Counted from the stretch's first letter, positions 8,374 to 17,224 are shown. The stretch is DNA of 64,000 nt from Pseudomonas sp. AL03 (GCF_029960815.1 NZ_JASBRE010000015.1:85455-149454), one strand, 5' to 3'. The notes: generated by a model from the sequence alone, not told the origin. Numbers and translations: made by a program.

Positions 8374-9579
8374 ATGACCCAAGCTTTGATTTTCGACGCG
8401 TTACGTACGCCCCGCGGCAAAGGCAAGGCCAACGGCGCCTTGCACAGCGTCAAACCGGTGAACCTGGTCGCCGGGCTGCTAAAGGCGCTGCAACAGCGCA
8501 CTTCCCTTGACACCCGTCAGGTTGACGATGTGGTGCTTGGCTGCGTGACGCCCATCGGCGACCAAGGCTCAGACATTGCCAAAAGCGCGACCCAGGTGGC
8601 CGATTGGGACGTCAGTGTGTCGGGTGTACAGATCAATCGCTTCTGCGCATCGGGGCTGGAGGCAGTGAACCTCGGCGCGATGAAAGTGCGTTCCGGCTTC
8701 GAAGACCTGGTGGTGGTCGGCGGCGTCGAGTCCATGTCCCGCGTGCCGATGGGCAGCGATGGCGGTGCTTGGGCACTGGACCCGCAAACCAACTTTCACA
8801 GCCATTTCACCCCTCAGGGCGTGAGCGCTGACCTGATCGCGACGCTGGAGGGTTTCAGCCGTCAGGACGTCGATGCCTATGCGCTGCACTCCCAGCAAAA
8901 GGCTGCGCGGGCGAGGGCCGACGGTTCGTTCAACAAGTCGCTGGTGCCGGTGCAGGACCAGAACGGCATCATCCTGCTCGATCACGATGAATTCATCCGC
9001 GCCGAATCGACCCTGGAAGGCTTGGGCACGCTCAAGCCGAGCTTCGAAATGATCGGGCAAATGGGTTTCGACGCCACCGCGATTCGGGTCTACAGCCATG
9101 TCGAGCGGATCAACCACGTGCACACGCCGGGCAATAGCTCCGGCATCGTCGATGGCGCGGCGCTGATGTTGATCGGTTCCGAGGCCAAGGGTCGGGCGTT
9201 GGGCTTACAGCCACGGGCGCGGATCGTTGCCACCGCAGTCACCAGTACCGATCCGACTATCATGCTCACCGGCCCCGCACCGGCTACCCGCAAGGCGTTG
9301 GCCAAGGCCGGGTTGCGGGTCGACGACATCGACCTGTTCGAGGTCAACGAAGCCTTCGCCTCGGTGGTGCTGAAATTCATCAAGGACATGGCGATTGACC
9401 CGGACAAGGTCAACGTCAACGGCGGCTCTATCGCCATGGGCCACCCGCTGGGGGCCACCGGCTGCGCAATCCTCGGCACGTTGCTCGATGAACTGGAAAC
9501 CCGGCGTCTGCGCTATGGCCTCGCGACGCTGTGTGTCGGCGGCGGCATGGGCATTGCCACCATCATCGAACGCCTCTGA
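8374..9579 (+). CDS. Acetyl-CoA C-acyltransferase (thiolase)
   Basis: Catalyses the thiolytic step of fatty acid beta-oxidation, or its reverse. The 401-residue length is normal. The acyl-accepting Cys is in NRFCASGLEAVNLGAM (about residue 88); the C-terminal active-site blocks are VNEAFASVVLKF, GGSIAMGHPLGATG (His) and LATLCVGGGMG (second Cys). The ATG at 8374 with GAGGAC just before it is preferred over the longer open frame. The multifunctional enzyme follows after 25 bases, making a FadA/FadB-like two-gene operon, but with the thiolase first, unlike the usual fadBA order. It may be specialised for a side pathway. Confidence 0.93.
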   Translation: MTQALIFDALRTPRGKGKANGALHSVKPVNLVAGLLKALQQRTSLDTRQVDDVVLGCVTPIGDQGSDIAKSATQVADWDVSVSGVQINRFCASGLEAVNLGAMKVRSGFEDLVVVGGVESMSRVPMGSDGGAWALDPQTNFHSHFTPQGVSADLIATLEGFSRQDVDAYALHSQQKAARARADGSFNKSLVPVQDQNGIILLDHDEFIRAESTLEGLGTLKPSFEMIGQMGFDATAIRVYSHVERINHVHTPGNSSGIVDGAALMLIGSEAKGRALGLQPRARIVATAVTSTDPTIMLTGPAPATRKALAKAGLRVDDIDLFEVNEAFASVVLKFIKDMAIDPDKVNVNGGSIAMGHPLGATGCAILGTLLDELETRRLRYGLATLCVGGGMGIATIIERL

Positions 9580-9604
9580 GCCCCGACCTTAAGGAACAAG
9601 TGAC

Positions 9605-11749
9605 ATGACCGAAGCCATTCGTTACGAAAAAGGACAGGACCAGATCGTCGTCCTGACCATCGACATGCCGGGGCAGAGCGCCAACACCATGAACGCGGTC
9701 TACCGCGACGCCATGGCCGCTTGTGTCGCCAGACTCGTTGCCGACAAGGATTCCATCGCCGGCGTGATCATCACCTCGGCCAAGAAAACCTTCTTCGCCG
9801 GCGGCGACCTCAATGAACTGATCACAGTCGGCAAGCCCCAAGCCAAAGCCTTCTATGACAGGGTGCTGTCCCTCAAAGGGCAACTGCGCACCCTGGAAAC
9901 CCTCGGTAAACCGGTGGTCGCGGCCATCAACGGCGCCGCGTTGGGCGGCGGTTGGGAAATCTGCCTGGCGTGCCATCACCGGGTTGCGCTGGACCATGCT
10001 TCGGTGCAACTCGGCTTGCCGGAAGTGACCCTCGGCCTGCTGCCGGGCGGCGGCGGGGTGGTGCGCATGGTGCGGATGCTCGGCATTGAAAAAGCCTTGC
10101 CGTACCTGCTCGAGGGCAAGAAAGTCCGGCCGCAGCAGGCGTTGCGGGCAGGGTTAATTGATGAGCTGGCGGCGGATCGTGATGAATTGCTGGCCAAGGC
10201 TCGCGCCTGGATTATCGCCAATCCTTCGGTTGTGCAGCGCTGGGACGTGAAGGGTTACCAGATTCCGGGTGGTACGCCGTCGAACCCGAAAGTCGCGCAA
10301 ATGCTGGCCATCGCGCCGTCGATCCTGCGCAGCAAAACCAATGGCTGCATGCCCGCACCAGAGAAAATCCTCTGCGCCGTAGTGGAAGGTGCTCAGGTGG
10401 ATTTCGACACCGCGCACCTGATCGAAACCCGTTACTTCACCGAATTGACCACCGGGCAGGTGGCGAAAAACATGATTGGCACGTTCTGGTTTCAGCTCAA
10501 TGAGATCAATGCTGGTGGCTCGCGGCCCCAGGGCTTTGCGCCTTACGTGACGCGTCGCGTGTGTGTGCTGGGCGCCGGCATGATGGGCGCCGGTATCGCC
10601 TTTGTCAGCGCGTCGGCCGGCATCGACGTGGTGCTCAAGGACATCAATCTTGCGGCAGCGCAGAAGGGCAAGGCGCATTCGGCGGCGCTGCTGGACAAGA
10701 AGGTCGCTCGGGGCCAATTGAGTGCTGATCAGCGCGATGCAACGCTGGCGCGAATTCACCCCACTGAAAGCGATGCTGATCTGGACGGTTGCGATCTGAT
10801 CATTGAAGCGGTGTTTGAAGATCGCGATCTGAAGGCCAACGTCTCTTCGGCTGCGCAAAAAGTCGTTGGCCCGGACGCGGTGATTGCTTCCAATACGTCG
10901 ACTTTGCCGATCAGCGGCCTCGCTGCCGCCGTGCCGGATCAGACGAAATTCATCGGTCTGCATTTCTTCAGCCCCGTGGAGAAAATGCCGCTGGTGGAAA
11001 TCATCAAAGGCGCCCACACCAGCGACGAAACCCTGGCTCGCGGGTTCGATTTCGTCCTGCAAATCAAGAAAACGCCGATTGTGGTCAACGATAGCCGTGG
11101 CTTCTTCACCTCGCGGGTGTTCGGCACGTTCACCAACGAAGGCATCGCCCTGCTGGGCGAAGGCGTGAGCGCGCCGATGATCGAGACCGAAGCGCGCAAG
11201 GCGGGCATGCCGATCGGACCTCTGGCGATCTCCGACGAAGTTTCCCTCAGCCTGATGAGCCATATCCGCCAGCAAACCGCCAAAGACCTGCAAGCAGAAG
11301 GGAAAGCGCTGATTGAGCATCCAGCGTTTGCCGTGATTGACGTGCTGCTAAATGAATACAAGCGCCCCGGTAAAGCCGCAGGTGGCGGTTTCTACGATTA
11401 CCCGGCCGGTGGCCAGAAGCATCTGTGGCCGGAGTTGAAGTCCCGTTTCGAGAAGGCTTACGGGCAGATTTCGCCGAAGGACGTGCGTGATCGGCTGCTG
11501 TTCGTGCAAGCCATCGAAACCGTGCGCTGTGTGGAGGAGGGTGTGTTGACCTCGACGGCGGACGCCAACGTCGGTTCGATCTTCGGTATCGGCTTCGCCG
11601 CCTGGACCGGCGGCGCGCTGCAGTTCATCAACCAGTACGGGGTGAAAGACTTCGTCGCCCGTGCCCAGTACCTGGCGGAGCAATATGGCGAGCGATTCGC
11701 CCCCCCTGCGCTGCTGCTGGAAAAAGCGGCCAAAGGGGAGGCGTTCTAG
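9605..11749 (+). CDS. Multifunctional 3-hydroxyacyl-CoA dehydrogenase / enoyl-CoA hydratase (FadB/FadJ-like)
   Basis: The 714-residue protein joins an N-terminal crotonase domain (residues 1-190: oxyanion block INGAALGGGWEICLA, catalytic Glu region GLPEVTLGLLPGGGG) to an NAD-binding 3-hydroxyacyl-CoA dehydrogenase (from about residue 318: VCVLGAGMMGAGIAFVSASA) with the substrate block KFIGLHFFSPVEKMPLVEII. A C-terminal dehydrogenase domain follows. It performs hydration and oxidation in beta-oxidation and pairs with the thiolase immediately upstream. Confidence 0.95.
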   Translation: MTEAIRYEKGQDQIVVLTIDMPGQSANTMNAVYRDAMAACVARLVADKDSIAGVIITSAKKTFFAGGDLNELITVGKPQAKAFYDRVLSLKGQLRTLETLGKPVVAAINGAALGGGWEICLACHHRVALDHASVQLGLPEVTLGLLPGGGGVVRMVRMLGIEKALPYLLEGKKVRPQQALRAGLIDELAADRDELLAKARAWIIANPSVVQRWDVKGYQIPGGTPSNPKVAQMLAIAPSILRSKTNGCMPAPEKILCAVVEGAQVDFDTAHLIETRYFTELTTGQVAKNMIGTFWFQLNEINAGGSRPQGFAPYVTRRVCVLGAGMMGAGIAFVSASAGIDVVLKDINLAAAQKGKAHSAALLDKKVARGQLSADQRDATLARIHPTESDADLDGCDLIIEAVFEDRDLKANVSSAAQKVVGPDAVIASNTSTLPISGLAAAVPDQTKFIGLHFFSPVEKMPLVEIIKGAHTSDETLARGFDFVLQIKKTPIVVNDSRGFFTSRVFGTFTNEGIALLGEGVSAPMIETEARKAGMPIGPLAISDEVSLSLMSHIRQQTAKDLQAEGKALIEHPAFAVIDVLLNEYKRPGKAAGGGFYDYPAGGQKHLWPELKSRFEKAYGQISPKDVRDRLLFVQAIETVRCVEEGVLTSTADANVGSIFGIGFAAWTGGALQFINQYGVKDFVARAQYLAEQYGERFAPPALLLEKAAKGEAF

Positions 11750-11843
11750 GGGACGGGAGACGCATTCTGGGGCTTGCCTTGCCACCGTGTTTCAAGGCAG
11801 GCTCTGGGGTGTGCATTACTCCCATCACGTGTCAGGTATTTTT

Positions 11844-12566
11844 ATGTCGTTACGCATCTGCATTCTGGAAACTGACATCCTGCGTCCGGAACTGGTCGAT
11901 CAATATCAGGGTTACGGGCAGATGTTCCAGCGTCTGTTTTCGCAGCAACCCATCGCTGCCGAGTTCACCGTCTACAACGTGATGCAGGGCGAGTATCCCG
12001 GCGAAGAGCTGACGTTCGACGCCTACCTGGTCACCGGTAGCAAGGCCGATTCCTTCGGCACCGACCCGTGGATTGAAACCCTCAGGACGTACCTGCTGAC
12101 CCGCTACGAGCGCGGCGACAAACTGTTGGGCGTGTGCTTCGGCCATCAACTGCTGGCGCTGCTGCTGGGCGGCAAGAGCGAGCGTGCGCCCCAAGGCTGG
12201 GGCGTCGGCACCCACAACTACAAACTCGCCGCCAAGGCGCCGTGGATGAGCCCGGTGAGGGAAGAGCTGACCTTGCTGATCAGCCACCAGGATCAGGTCA
12301 CCGCGCTCCCGGAAAATGCCACGGTCATCGCTTCCAGCGATTTCTGCCCGTTTGCCGCGTACCACATCAACGATCAGGTGCTGTGCTTCCAGGGGCATCC
12401 GGAGTTCATTCACGATTACTCGCGCGCGCTGTTGGATATTCGTCAGCAAGCGCTGGGCGAGCAGATTTATTCGAAAGGTATGGCGAGCCTAGAGCACGAG
12501 CATCACGGCACTACCGTTGCCGAGTGGATGATGCGGTTTGTGGCGCACAAGCCTCAGAGTGTCTGA
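11844..12566 (+). CDS. Class I glutamine amidotransferase-like protein, 240 aa
   Basis: A stand-alone class I glutamine amidotransferase. The nucleophile Cys is in LGVCFGHQLLALLLGG (about residue 97), and the His-x-Glu dyad is in CFQGHPEFIHDY (about residue 186). The start MSLRICILETD at 11844 is preferred; the open frame begins inside the preceding gene in another phase. The fold is used by GMP synthase-related and gamma-glutamyl hydrolase-like enzymes; substrate unknown. Confidence 0.88.
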   Translation: MSLRICILETDILRPELVDQYQGYGQMFQRLFSQQPIAAEFTVYNVMQGEYPGEELTFDAYLVTGSKADSFGTDPWIETLRTYLLTRYERGDKLLGVCFGHQLLALLLGGKSERAPQGWGVGTHNYKLAAKAPWMSPVREELTLLISHQDQVTALPENATVIASSDFCPFAAYHINDQVLCFQGHPEFIHDYSRALLDIRQQALGEQIYSKGMASLEHEHHGTTVAEWMMRFVAHKPQSV

Positions 12567-12573
12567 AACTGAT

Positions 12574-12619
12574 CGTTCCCACGCTCTGCGTGGGAATGCA
12601 TCCCCCGACGCTCCGCGTC
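12574..12619. repeat. Short palindromic repeat next to the CorA gene
   Basis: CGTTCCCACGC-TCT-GCGTGGGAATG (12574-12597) is a second copy of the element at 6937-6969, followed by a smaller dyad GACGCTCCGCGTC (12607-12619) that overlaps the CorA stop codon. Such elements are common between Pseudomonas genes. Confidence 0.75.
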
Positions 12620-13589
12620 ACAGCCACCCGGACTTCTTGAAGCTCACCCACAAACTGACGCACCCAACACCGATAAACCCCAGCACCCCGAAATACCCGT
12701 AATGCCACGTCAATTCCGGCATGTTCTGGAAGTTCATCCCGTATATCCCGGCCACCGCCGTCGGGAACGCCAGAATCGCCGCCCACGCCGCAAACTTGCG
12801 CTGCACCACGCTTTGGCGTGACGCCTCCAGCAACACCCCGACCTCGATGGTCTGGCTGGCAATATCGGCCAAGGTCGTCAGGTCTTCCATCTGCCGCGTC
12901 ACGTGAATCTGCACATCGCGAAAGTACGGCCGCATGTTCTTGTCGATGAACGGGAAGTTCAGTTTCTGCAGTTCCTCACTGATCTCCACCATCGGCGCCG
13001 CATACCGGCGCAAACGCACTACATCGCGGCGCAAGCTGTGGAGCTTCTGGATATCGTGTTCATTCAGGTGGCTACACAGCACGTTGATTTCCAGCGCATC
13101 GATCTCGGCATGGATCGCTTCGCCCACCGGCTGGTAGTTTTCGATCACGAAGTCGAGGAGGGCATAAAGTACGAAATCCTCCCCATGTTCGAGCAACAGC
13201 GGACGCGCCTCACAACGCTGTCGGACATGAGCGTAGGACGCCGAGTGGCCGTTGCGTGCGGTAATGATGTAACCGTTGCCGGCAAAGATGTGAGTCTCGA
13301 TGAATTGCAGTTTGCCTTCATGCCGGATCGGCGAATACGTGACGATAAACAGCGCATCGCCGAAGGTTTCCAGTTTCGGTCGACTGTGTTTTTCCAGGGC
13401 GTCTTCGATAGCCAGTTCGTGCAGGTTGAACTGGCGTTGCAGGCTGGCCAGCTCCTGCGCGTTCGGCTCTTCCATGCCGATCCACACAAAGTGGTCAGGC
13501 TTGGCAGCCCAGGCAGCGCCTTCGTCGAGGGTGATATTGGTGACTTTCTTACCGGCGCTGTAAACCGCAGCAGCAACAACTCTACCCAT
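12618..13589 (-). CDS. corA: CorA-family Mg2+/Co2+ transporter
   Basis: A divalent-cation channel of the inner membrane. The 323-residue protein has a large soluble N-terminal domain (residues 1-255, including EDALEKHSRPKLE and the long helix LRRDVVRLRRYAAPM), then two C-terminal transmembrane helices. The selectivity motif GMN is present as IYGMNFQNMPEL (about residue 285) between the helices. The last residues are basic (SFKKSGWL), as in CorA. A second, distant member of the superfamily (cmaX) lies at 53.2 kb. Confidence 0.92.
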   Translation of the reverse strand: MGRVVAAAVYSAGKKVTNITLDEGAAWAAKPDHFVWIGMEEPNAQELASLQRQFNLHELAIEDALEKHSRPKLETFGDALFIVTYSPIRHEGKLQFIETHIFAGNGYIITARNGHSASYAHVRQRCEARPLLLEHGEDFVLYALLDFVIENYQPVGEAIHAEIDALEINVLCSHLNEHDIQKLHSLRRDVVRLRRYAAPMVEISEELQKLNFPFIDKNMRPYFRDVQIHVTRQMEDLTTLADIASQTIEVGVLLEASRQSVVQRKFAAWAAILAFPTAVAGIYGMNFQNMPELTWHYGYFGVLGFIGVGCVSLWVSFKKSGWL

Positions 13590-13722
13590 GATGGTGGTTC
13601 ACTTCTTAGTGGCAGCTGTTTATTGGCAGCTTTCTATTGGTAAAGAATGGCAGTGCCAGGCAGTGCTCAGCTTAGCCCTGTCTGCTGCTTGAGAGTCAGC
13701 AAAGTCTGCAGAGTTCGCAGGC

Positions 13723-13757
13723 AAAAGAAAACCCGCACTGGGCGGGTTTCTTTTACG
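13723..13757. terminator. Bidirectional terminator between plsC-like and corA genes
   Basis: AAAAGAAAACCCGC pairs with GGCGGGTTTCTTTT, with A-rich and T-rich flanks usable on both strands. It overlaps the last codons of the minus-strand acyltransferase gene, which it probably terminates. Confidence 0.85.
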
Positions 13758-14475
13758 CGGCTTGCAGTTGCCGATCCATTGACGCGATGCACTCGCGCAT
13801 TTGCTCGCGGCATTGGGCAATCAGCAGCGGCATGTCATCCAGGCTCAATCCAGCCGTAGGAATCGCCGGTAGCGAACGGATCAGAATCTTCCCACTGCGC
13901 CAGCGGTTCAATCGCATGTGTTTAACGTAACTGCTGACACACACCGGAACGATCGGCACCCCGGCGGCAATGGCCATTTGAAAGGCACCTTTCTTGAACG
14001 GCAGCAACTCTTCGCCCAGGTTGCGCGTACCTTCCGGGAAGACCCAGATAGAGGTGTCTTCATTCTGCAGCGTGTGGGTCGTGGTCAACATCGACTGGCG
14101 CGCTTTCTGCGCATTGCCGCGATCGATCAGCACGTTGCCTGCCAGCCAGAACAACTGACCAAACAGCGGTACCCACTTCAGACTCTTCTTGCCAATACAC
14201 ACGGTGCGGCGGGGTACCACGTTGCCGAACACAAACAGATCGTAGTTGGACTGGTGGTTGGCGATGATCACGCAGCTGTCGGGTTTATCCATCAACGGTC
14301 CGACGTCGGCCTTCACCCGCAGACGCAAAATGCACATCGCCGGCCATGCATAAAGACGCGCGCACAAACGGCTGTTGTCCGGATTAAATGGTCGGCACAG
14401 ACCGAGAATCACCCCGAGCACACCGGCCAGAATAAAGTGCAGGCCCATCAATAACATACGAAACACAAAGAGCAT
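13753..14475 (-). CDS. plsC: 1-acyl-sn-glycerol-3-phosphate acyltransferase (PlsC family)
   Basis: Makes phosphatidic acid from lysophosphatidic acid at the inner membrane. The 240-residue protein has an N-terminal hydrophobic segment (residues 3-27), the acyltransferase block NHQSNYDLF (HX4D, about residue 73) and FPEGTRN (about residue 145) followed by PFKKGAFQMA and VPIVPVCVSS. These are blocks I to IV of the family. Pseudomonads carry several PlsC homologues, so its individual role cannot be told from sequence. Confidence 0.9.
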   Translation of the reverse strand: MLFVFRMLLMGLHFILAGVLGVILGLCRPFNPDNSRLCARLYAWPAMCILRLRVKADVGPLMDKPDSCVIIANHQSNYDLFVFGNVVPRRTVCIGKKSLKWVPLFGQLFWLAGNVLIDRGNAQKARQSMLTTTHTLQNEDTSIWVFPEGTRNLGEELLPFKKGAFQMAIAAGVPIVPVCVSSYVKHMRLNRWRSGKILIRSLPAIPTAGLSLDDMPLLIAQCREQMRECIASMDRQLQAA

Positions 14476-14642
14476 CTACAGACCCCACCGGAACAAAAGG
14501 TGGCGCAGTGTACGGATGTGCACTGTTTTCGGCAATTGCCGCTATAGAGGTGGGAGATAGGCGATGTTTGAGCGCATGTTTCCGACTTATGAGACAGACG
14601 CGACCTAGAGCGGTTGTAGGCTTTTCAACAGGGCGCGTAAGA

Positions 14643-14670
14643 AAAAGCCCGACACGACGGTCGGGCTTTT
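14643..14670. terminator. Terminator downstream of the crotonase gene
   Basis: AAAAGCCCGAC (14643-14653) and GTCGGGCTTTT (14660-14670) form a stem with A and T flanks, active mainly for the minus-strand gene that ends at 14690. Confidence 0.85.
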
Positions 14671-14689
14671 CGGTTTTCCAGATATAGGC

Positions 14690-15379
14690 TTAAACCAAAA
14701 GCTCCTGATCCTGGATGATCGCGTTGTCCAGCGTCTCCAGCAGCGCTTTGCGCACTTTCAACTTGGTGTTTTTGTGAGCCGTCATGTTGATCTTCTTCAA
14801 CTGACGAGCCGCCGCCAGCGCCGCGCCCTGCAACTCTTCGGCCGACACCACCAGATCGAGGAAGCCGGCATCCACGGCGCTCTGCGGATTAAACATCTCA
14901 CCGTTGATGACGGAGCGGTGGAACGCCGACTTGCGCAGGCGATCACGGGCCAGCTCGATACCGGCGTGGTGCATGGTCATGCCGATCTGCACTTCGTTCA
15001 GACCAATGCTGAACGGGCCGTCGACACCTATGCGGTAATCCACCGACAGCAGCAGGAACGCACCCTTGGCCACCGCATGCCCAGGGCACGCCACGATCAC
15101 CGGGAACGGGTGCGACAACAGACGACGAGCCAGCGTCGAACCGGCAGTCACGAGCGCAACGGCCTCTTTAGGGCCGGAGGTCATCACCTTCAAGTCATAA
15201 CCGCCCGACAGAATTCCGGGCGTACCGGTAATGATCACCACCGCACGATCAGTCACCGCCTGATCCAGCGCAGCGTTAAACGCAGTAATCACGTCCGGGG
15301 AGATGGCATTGACCTTGCCATTGCTCAAGGTCAGGGTCGCGATACCGTCTTCGAGATGGTAGGAAATCAACTCACTCAT
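14690..15379 (-). CDS. Crotonase/enoyl-CoA hydratase family protein, 229 aa
   Basis: A short crotonase-fold protein. The first oxyanion-hole segment is TPGILSGGYDLKVMTSG (about residue 52), and the second is VIVACPGHAVAKGAFLLLS (about residue 98), where the usual NG.A.GGG is changed to GHAVAKGAF. The glutamate that acts in hydration is not obvious, so the reaction may be isomerisation or hydrolysis rather than hydration. It stands alone with its own terminator. Confidence 0.85.
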   Translation of the reverse strand: MSELISYHLEDGIATLTLSNGKVNAISPDVITAFNAALDQAVTDRAVVIITGTPGILSGGYDLKVMTSGPKEAVALVTAGSTLARRLLSHPFPVIVACPGHAVAKGAFLLLSVDYRIGVDGPFSIGLNEVQIGMTMHHAGIELARDRLRKSAFHRSVINGEMFNPQSAVDAGFLDLVVSAEELQGAALAAARQLKKINMTAHKNTKLKVRKALLETLDNAIIQDQELLV

Positions 15380-15411
15380 GACGCTATTCCTTTGAATTAA
15401 GTAGGGTAGAC

Positions 15412-15620
15412 GTTACCCACCGCCGTAGGCCAGGTAAAGTGCCGTGACTGACCACCCAGTCACCCTTTTCCCGCCCGGCGAGCATCGCCCGCCACGCCAG
15501 CCGCGCACTCCCCTCTATATAGAAGCGGGGCGTGACGCCGGAGATTGGCCGGTTTGCCATGGCCCGGAACTCACCGGAACGACTAAATCGCTAACCGCAT
15601 GAAAATTCTGAAAAAAATAT
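15412..15620. other. GC-rich spacer upstream of tRNA-Ser
   Basis: No gene, RNA fold or repeat could be supported in this stretch apart from the promoter listed next. Confidence 0.5.
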
Positions 15621-15649
15621 TTGCCATCGGAAAAGCTTTCGACTACATT
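15621..15649 (+). promoter_or_regulatory. Sigma-70 promoter of tRNA-Ser
   Basis: TTGCCA (15621-15626) and TACATT (15644-15649) are separated by exactly 17 bases, and a GCGCGCC discriminator follows, as is usual for stable-RNA promoters. Transcription would start near 15657, about 30 bases before the tRNA. Confidence 0.65.
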
Positions 15650-15687
15650 AGCGCGCCTCGACAGACAGAACATGTTTGAAGAGATAC

Positions 15688-15777
15688 GGTGAAGTGTCCG
15701 AGTGGCTTAAGGAGCACGCCTGGAAAGTGTGTATACAAGAAATTGTATCGAGAGTTCGAATCTCTCCTTCACCGCCA
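15688..15777 (+). tRNA. tRNA-Ser (anticodon GGA)
   Basis: The 90-base class II tRNA has acceptor stem GGTGAAG/CTTCACC with discriminator G and encoded CCA, an anticodon arm CACGC-CTGGAAA-GTGTG giving anticodon GGA (15722-15724), a long variable arm and the T loop GAGAGTTCGAATCTCTC. It reads UCC and UCU serine codons. It forms the left edge of the accessory patch, and tRNA-Ser genes are frequent integration sites; no repeated 3' end was found to prove an insertion. Confidence 0.96.
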
Positions 15778-15791
15778 CATTCGATGTAACC

Positions 15792-15825
15792 AAAACCCCT
15801 GACTTTGAGAGAAGTCAGGGGTTTT
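15792..15825 (+). terminator. Terminator of tRNA-Ser
   Basis: AAAACCCCTGACTT (15792-15805) pairs perfectly with AAGTCAGGGGTTTT (15812-15825). Confidence 0.93.
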
Positions 15826-16106
15826 GTGGTTTCTGGCGTCTGGATTTCGTGGCTGGCAATGTTATTGACCCAAGCCTATCGGCGGAGGCGCTTCCGAAAT
15901 TTATGTAGGACGTGTGATAGGCATGTGGGAAGTAATGCTGGAAAGCCAGGTGGCTGGGTGCTTTCATAGGTTTTAGCACCTGACATGAGTCGTTTCGGAA
16001 GGGGTATTCGGTTTGCGCCTTTAGGGTACAAAATGAATCAACGGGCAAGGCACATGACGCGGCCCATTATCTGGATGGACGCACGCGCGTTGTGCAGGAA
16101 TTCACC

Positions 16107-16289
16107 ATGAAACAGGCCGAACTGGAAAAGGTTCAGGTGGAGATCGTCAAGCTGATGGCTGAGCAGCGCAAGCTGAACGCCGAAGCCGGGAAGATGACCC
16201 ATGAAACTTTTTGGTATCCGGTGGCCATTGCTATTGGCCTGATCGGTACGGTCGCCACTGTCACCGCAGTGTTGATCAAGCTGCTCTAA
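16107..16289 (+). CDS. Small coiled-coil plus membrane-anchor protein, 60 aa
   Basis: The start MKQAELEKVQVEIVKLMAEQ has a heptad-like helical segment over residues 1-30. A transmembrane helix (residues 37-58, WYPVAIAIGLIGTVATVTAVL) then ends in KLL. AGGA lies 8 bases upstream of the ATG. Short proteins of this architecture are common beside phage and polymorphic-toxin genes, but their function is not established. First gene after tRNA-Ser. Confidence 0.7.
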   Translation: MKQAELEKVQVEIVKLMAEQRKLNAEAGKMTHETFWYPVAIAIGLIGTVATVTAVLIKLL

Positions 16290-16532
16290 TACTTTGGGCC
16301 GTAGTCGATGAACAAAGAACTCCGCCTCACGGCTGTGCAACGGACTTGAATTCTGTTTGACGACTTTGCATCTCTTGGCTCCTTTTTAGGTACGACCTGT
16401 TCAATCCCCCTCGAATGGAATCGACACCATGTCTCACCCTCGCGCCGCTTCCCGCCGCATAGCTATTGCATCACTGCCGTATCTGTCCAGACTGCCTTGA
16501 GTCAATATCCCGAGTATGAGGAAGGAAGTTTA

Positions 16533-16853
16533 ATGATCACCACCACAACCCACACCATCGAAGGCCGGCAAATCACTGCTTATCTGGACATCGTCAGTGC
16601 CGAGTCGGTGCAGGGTGTCAATGTTATCCGCGATATGTTCGCCGGGATGCGGGATTTTTTCGGTGGGCGCTCTCAGACATTGGAGCGGGCGTTGAAGGAA
16701 GCACGGATTCAGGCAACCGACGAGCTCAAGGAGCGGGCACGGGGTCTTCAGGCCGATGCGGTGGTGGGGCTTGATTTTGAGATTAGCATGCCGGCCGGGA
16801 AGGGCGGGATGGTAGTGGTGTTTGTGACCGGGACGGCGGTCAAGCTGAGGTGA
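16533..16853 (+). CDS. YbjQ family protein (DUF74/putative heavy-metal-binding)
   Basis: A 106-residue protein typical of the YbjQ family: the N-terminal strand TTTHTIEGRQITAYLDIVSAES, the central segment DMFAGMRDFFGGRSQTLE, the helix with ARIQATDELKERAR, and the strand DAVVGLDFEIS. The family forms pentameric rings; a metal-binding role was proposed but not proven. The ATG at 16533 has AAGGAAG upstream and is better than the GTG-type extension. Confidence 0.9.
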   Translation: MITTTTHTIEGRQITAYLDIVSAESVQGVNVIRDMFAGMRDFFGGRSQTLERALKEARIQATDELKERARGLQADAVVGLDFEISMPAGKGGMVVVFVTGTAVKLR

Positions 16854-16997
16854 GTGACGCGAGGGGCCATTCGTCGGGCATGCAACAATCTGAATCACAA
16901 GTCCAGTAATGACCGGCTAGTCTCAAAAGCCTGGGTGGTCGATATTTTTCAGGCAAATAGGGCTTGCCGGTGTCGACCCTTTTGAGAGGGGAAAGGT

Positions 16998-17183
16998 ATG
17001 GCTAATCCGTATATCGAAGAGGAAGGGGCAGAGTTTCCGATCAACAATTGCGTTCAGTGTGGCCAAACGGAGTATGTGGCAGGCTTTGGTGAAGACCCGG
17101 TCCAAAACAACAAATTGAAATCTGCGGTGCGCCGAGGGCCCAAGGCGAAGTTTATGCCCAGGGTGGCGCCAACCAGGAAGTAA
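16998..17183 (+). CDS. Small hypothetical protein, 61 aa
   Basis: The protein starts MANPYIEEEGAEFPINNC and has a CVQCG pair at residues 18-21, a single Cys-x-x-Cys that is not enough alone for a zinc ribbon. The C-terminal half is basic (KLKSAVRRGPKAKFMPRV). GAGAGG stands 8-13 bases upstream of the ATG. An inverted pair TCTCAAAAG (16920-16928) and CTTTTGAGA (16979-16987) brackets the leader, so initiation could be structure-controlled. I do not recognise the family. Confidence 0.55.
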   Translation: MANPYIEEEGAEFPINNCVQCGQTEYVAGFGEDPVQNNKLKSAVRRGPKAKFMPRVAPTRK

Positions 17184-17201
17184 CTATCTACCGTACAGCC
17201 C

Positions 17202-17224
17202 CCCCGCCATTGAGCGGGGTTTTT
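17202..17224 (+). terminator. Terminator of the 61-aa gene
   Basis: CCCCGC (17202-17207) and GCGGGG (17214-17219) form the stem, followed by TTTTT. Confidence 0.85.

Noticed and set aside
11755..11815. Imperfect dyad GCTTGCCTTG...CAAGGCAGGC after the multifunctional enzyme
   Set aside because: Could be a weak hairpin, but no T-run follows, so it was not called a terminator.
15688..15777. tRNA-Ser as attachment site of an integrated island
   Set aside because: No repeat of the tRNA 3' end and no integrase gene were found within the window; the adjacency is suggestive only.
15815..16048. 77-codon minus-strand frame downstream of tRNA-Ser
   Set aside because: It overlaps the tRNA terminator, has no ribosome-binding site and no recognisable composition.
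16429..16500. 23-codon frame before the YbjQ gene as a leader peptide
   Set aside because: No ribosome-binding site and no regulatory codon pattern or terminator structure.
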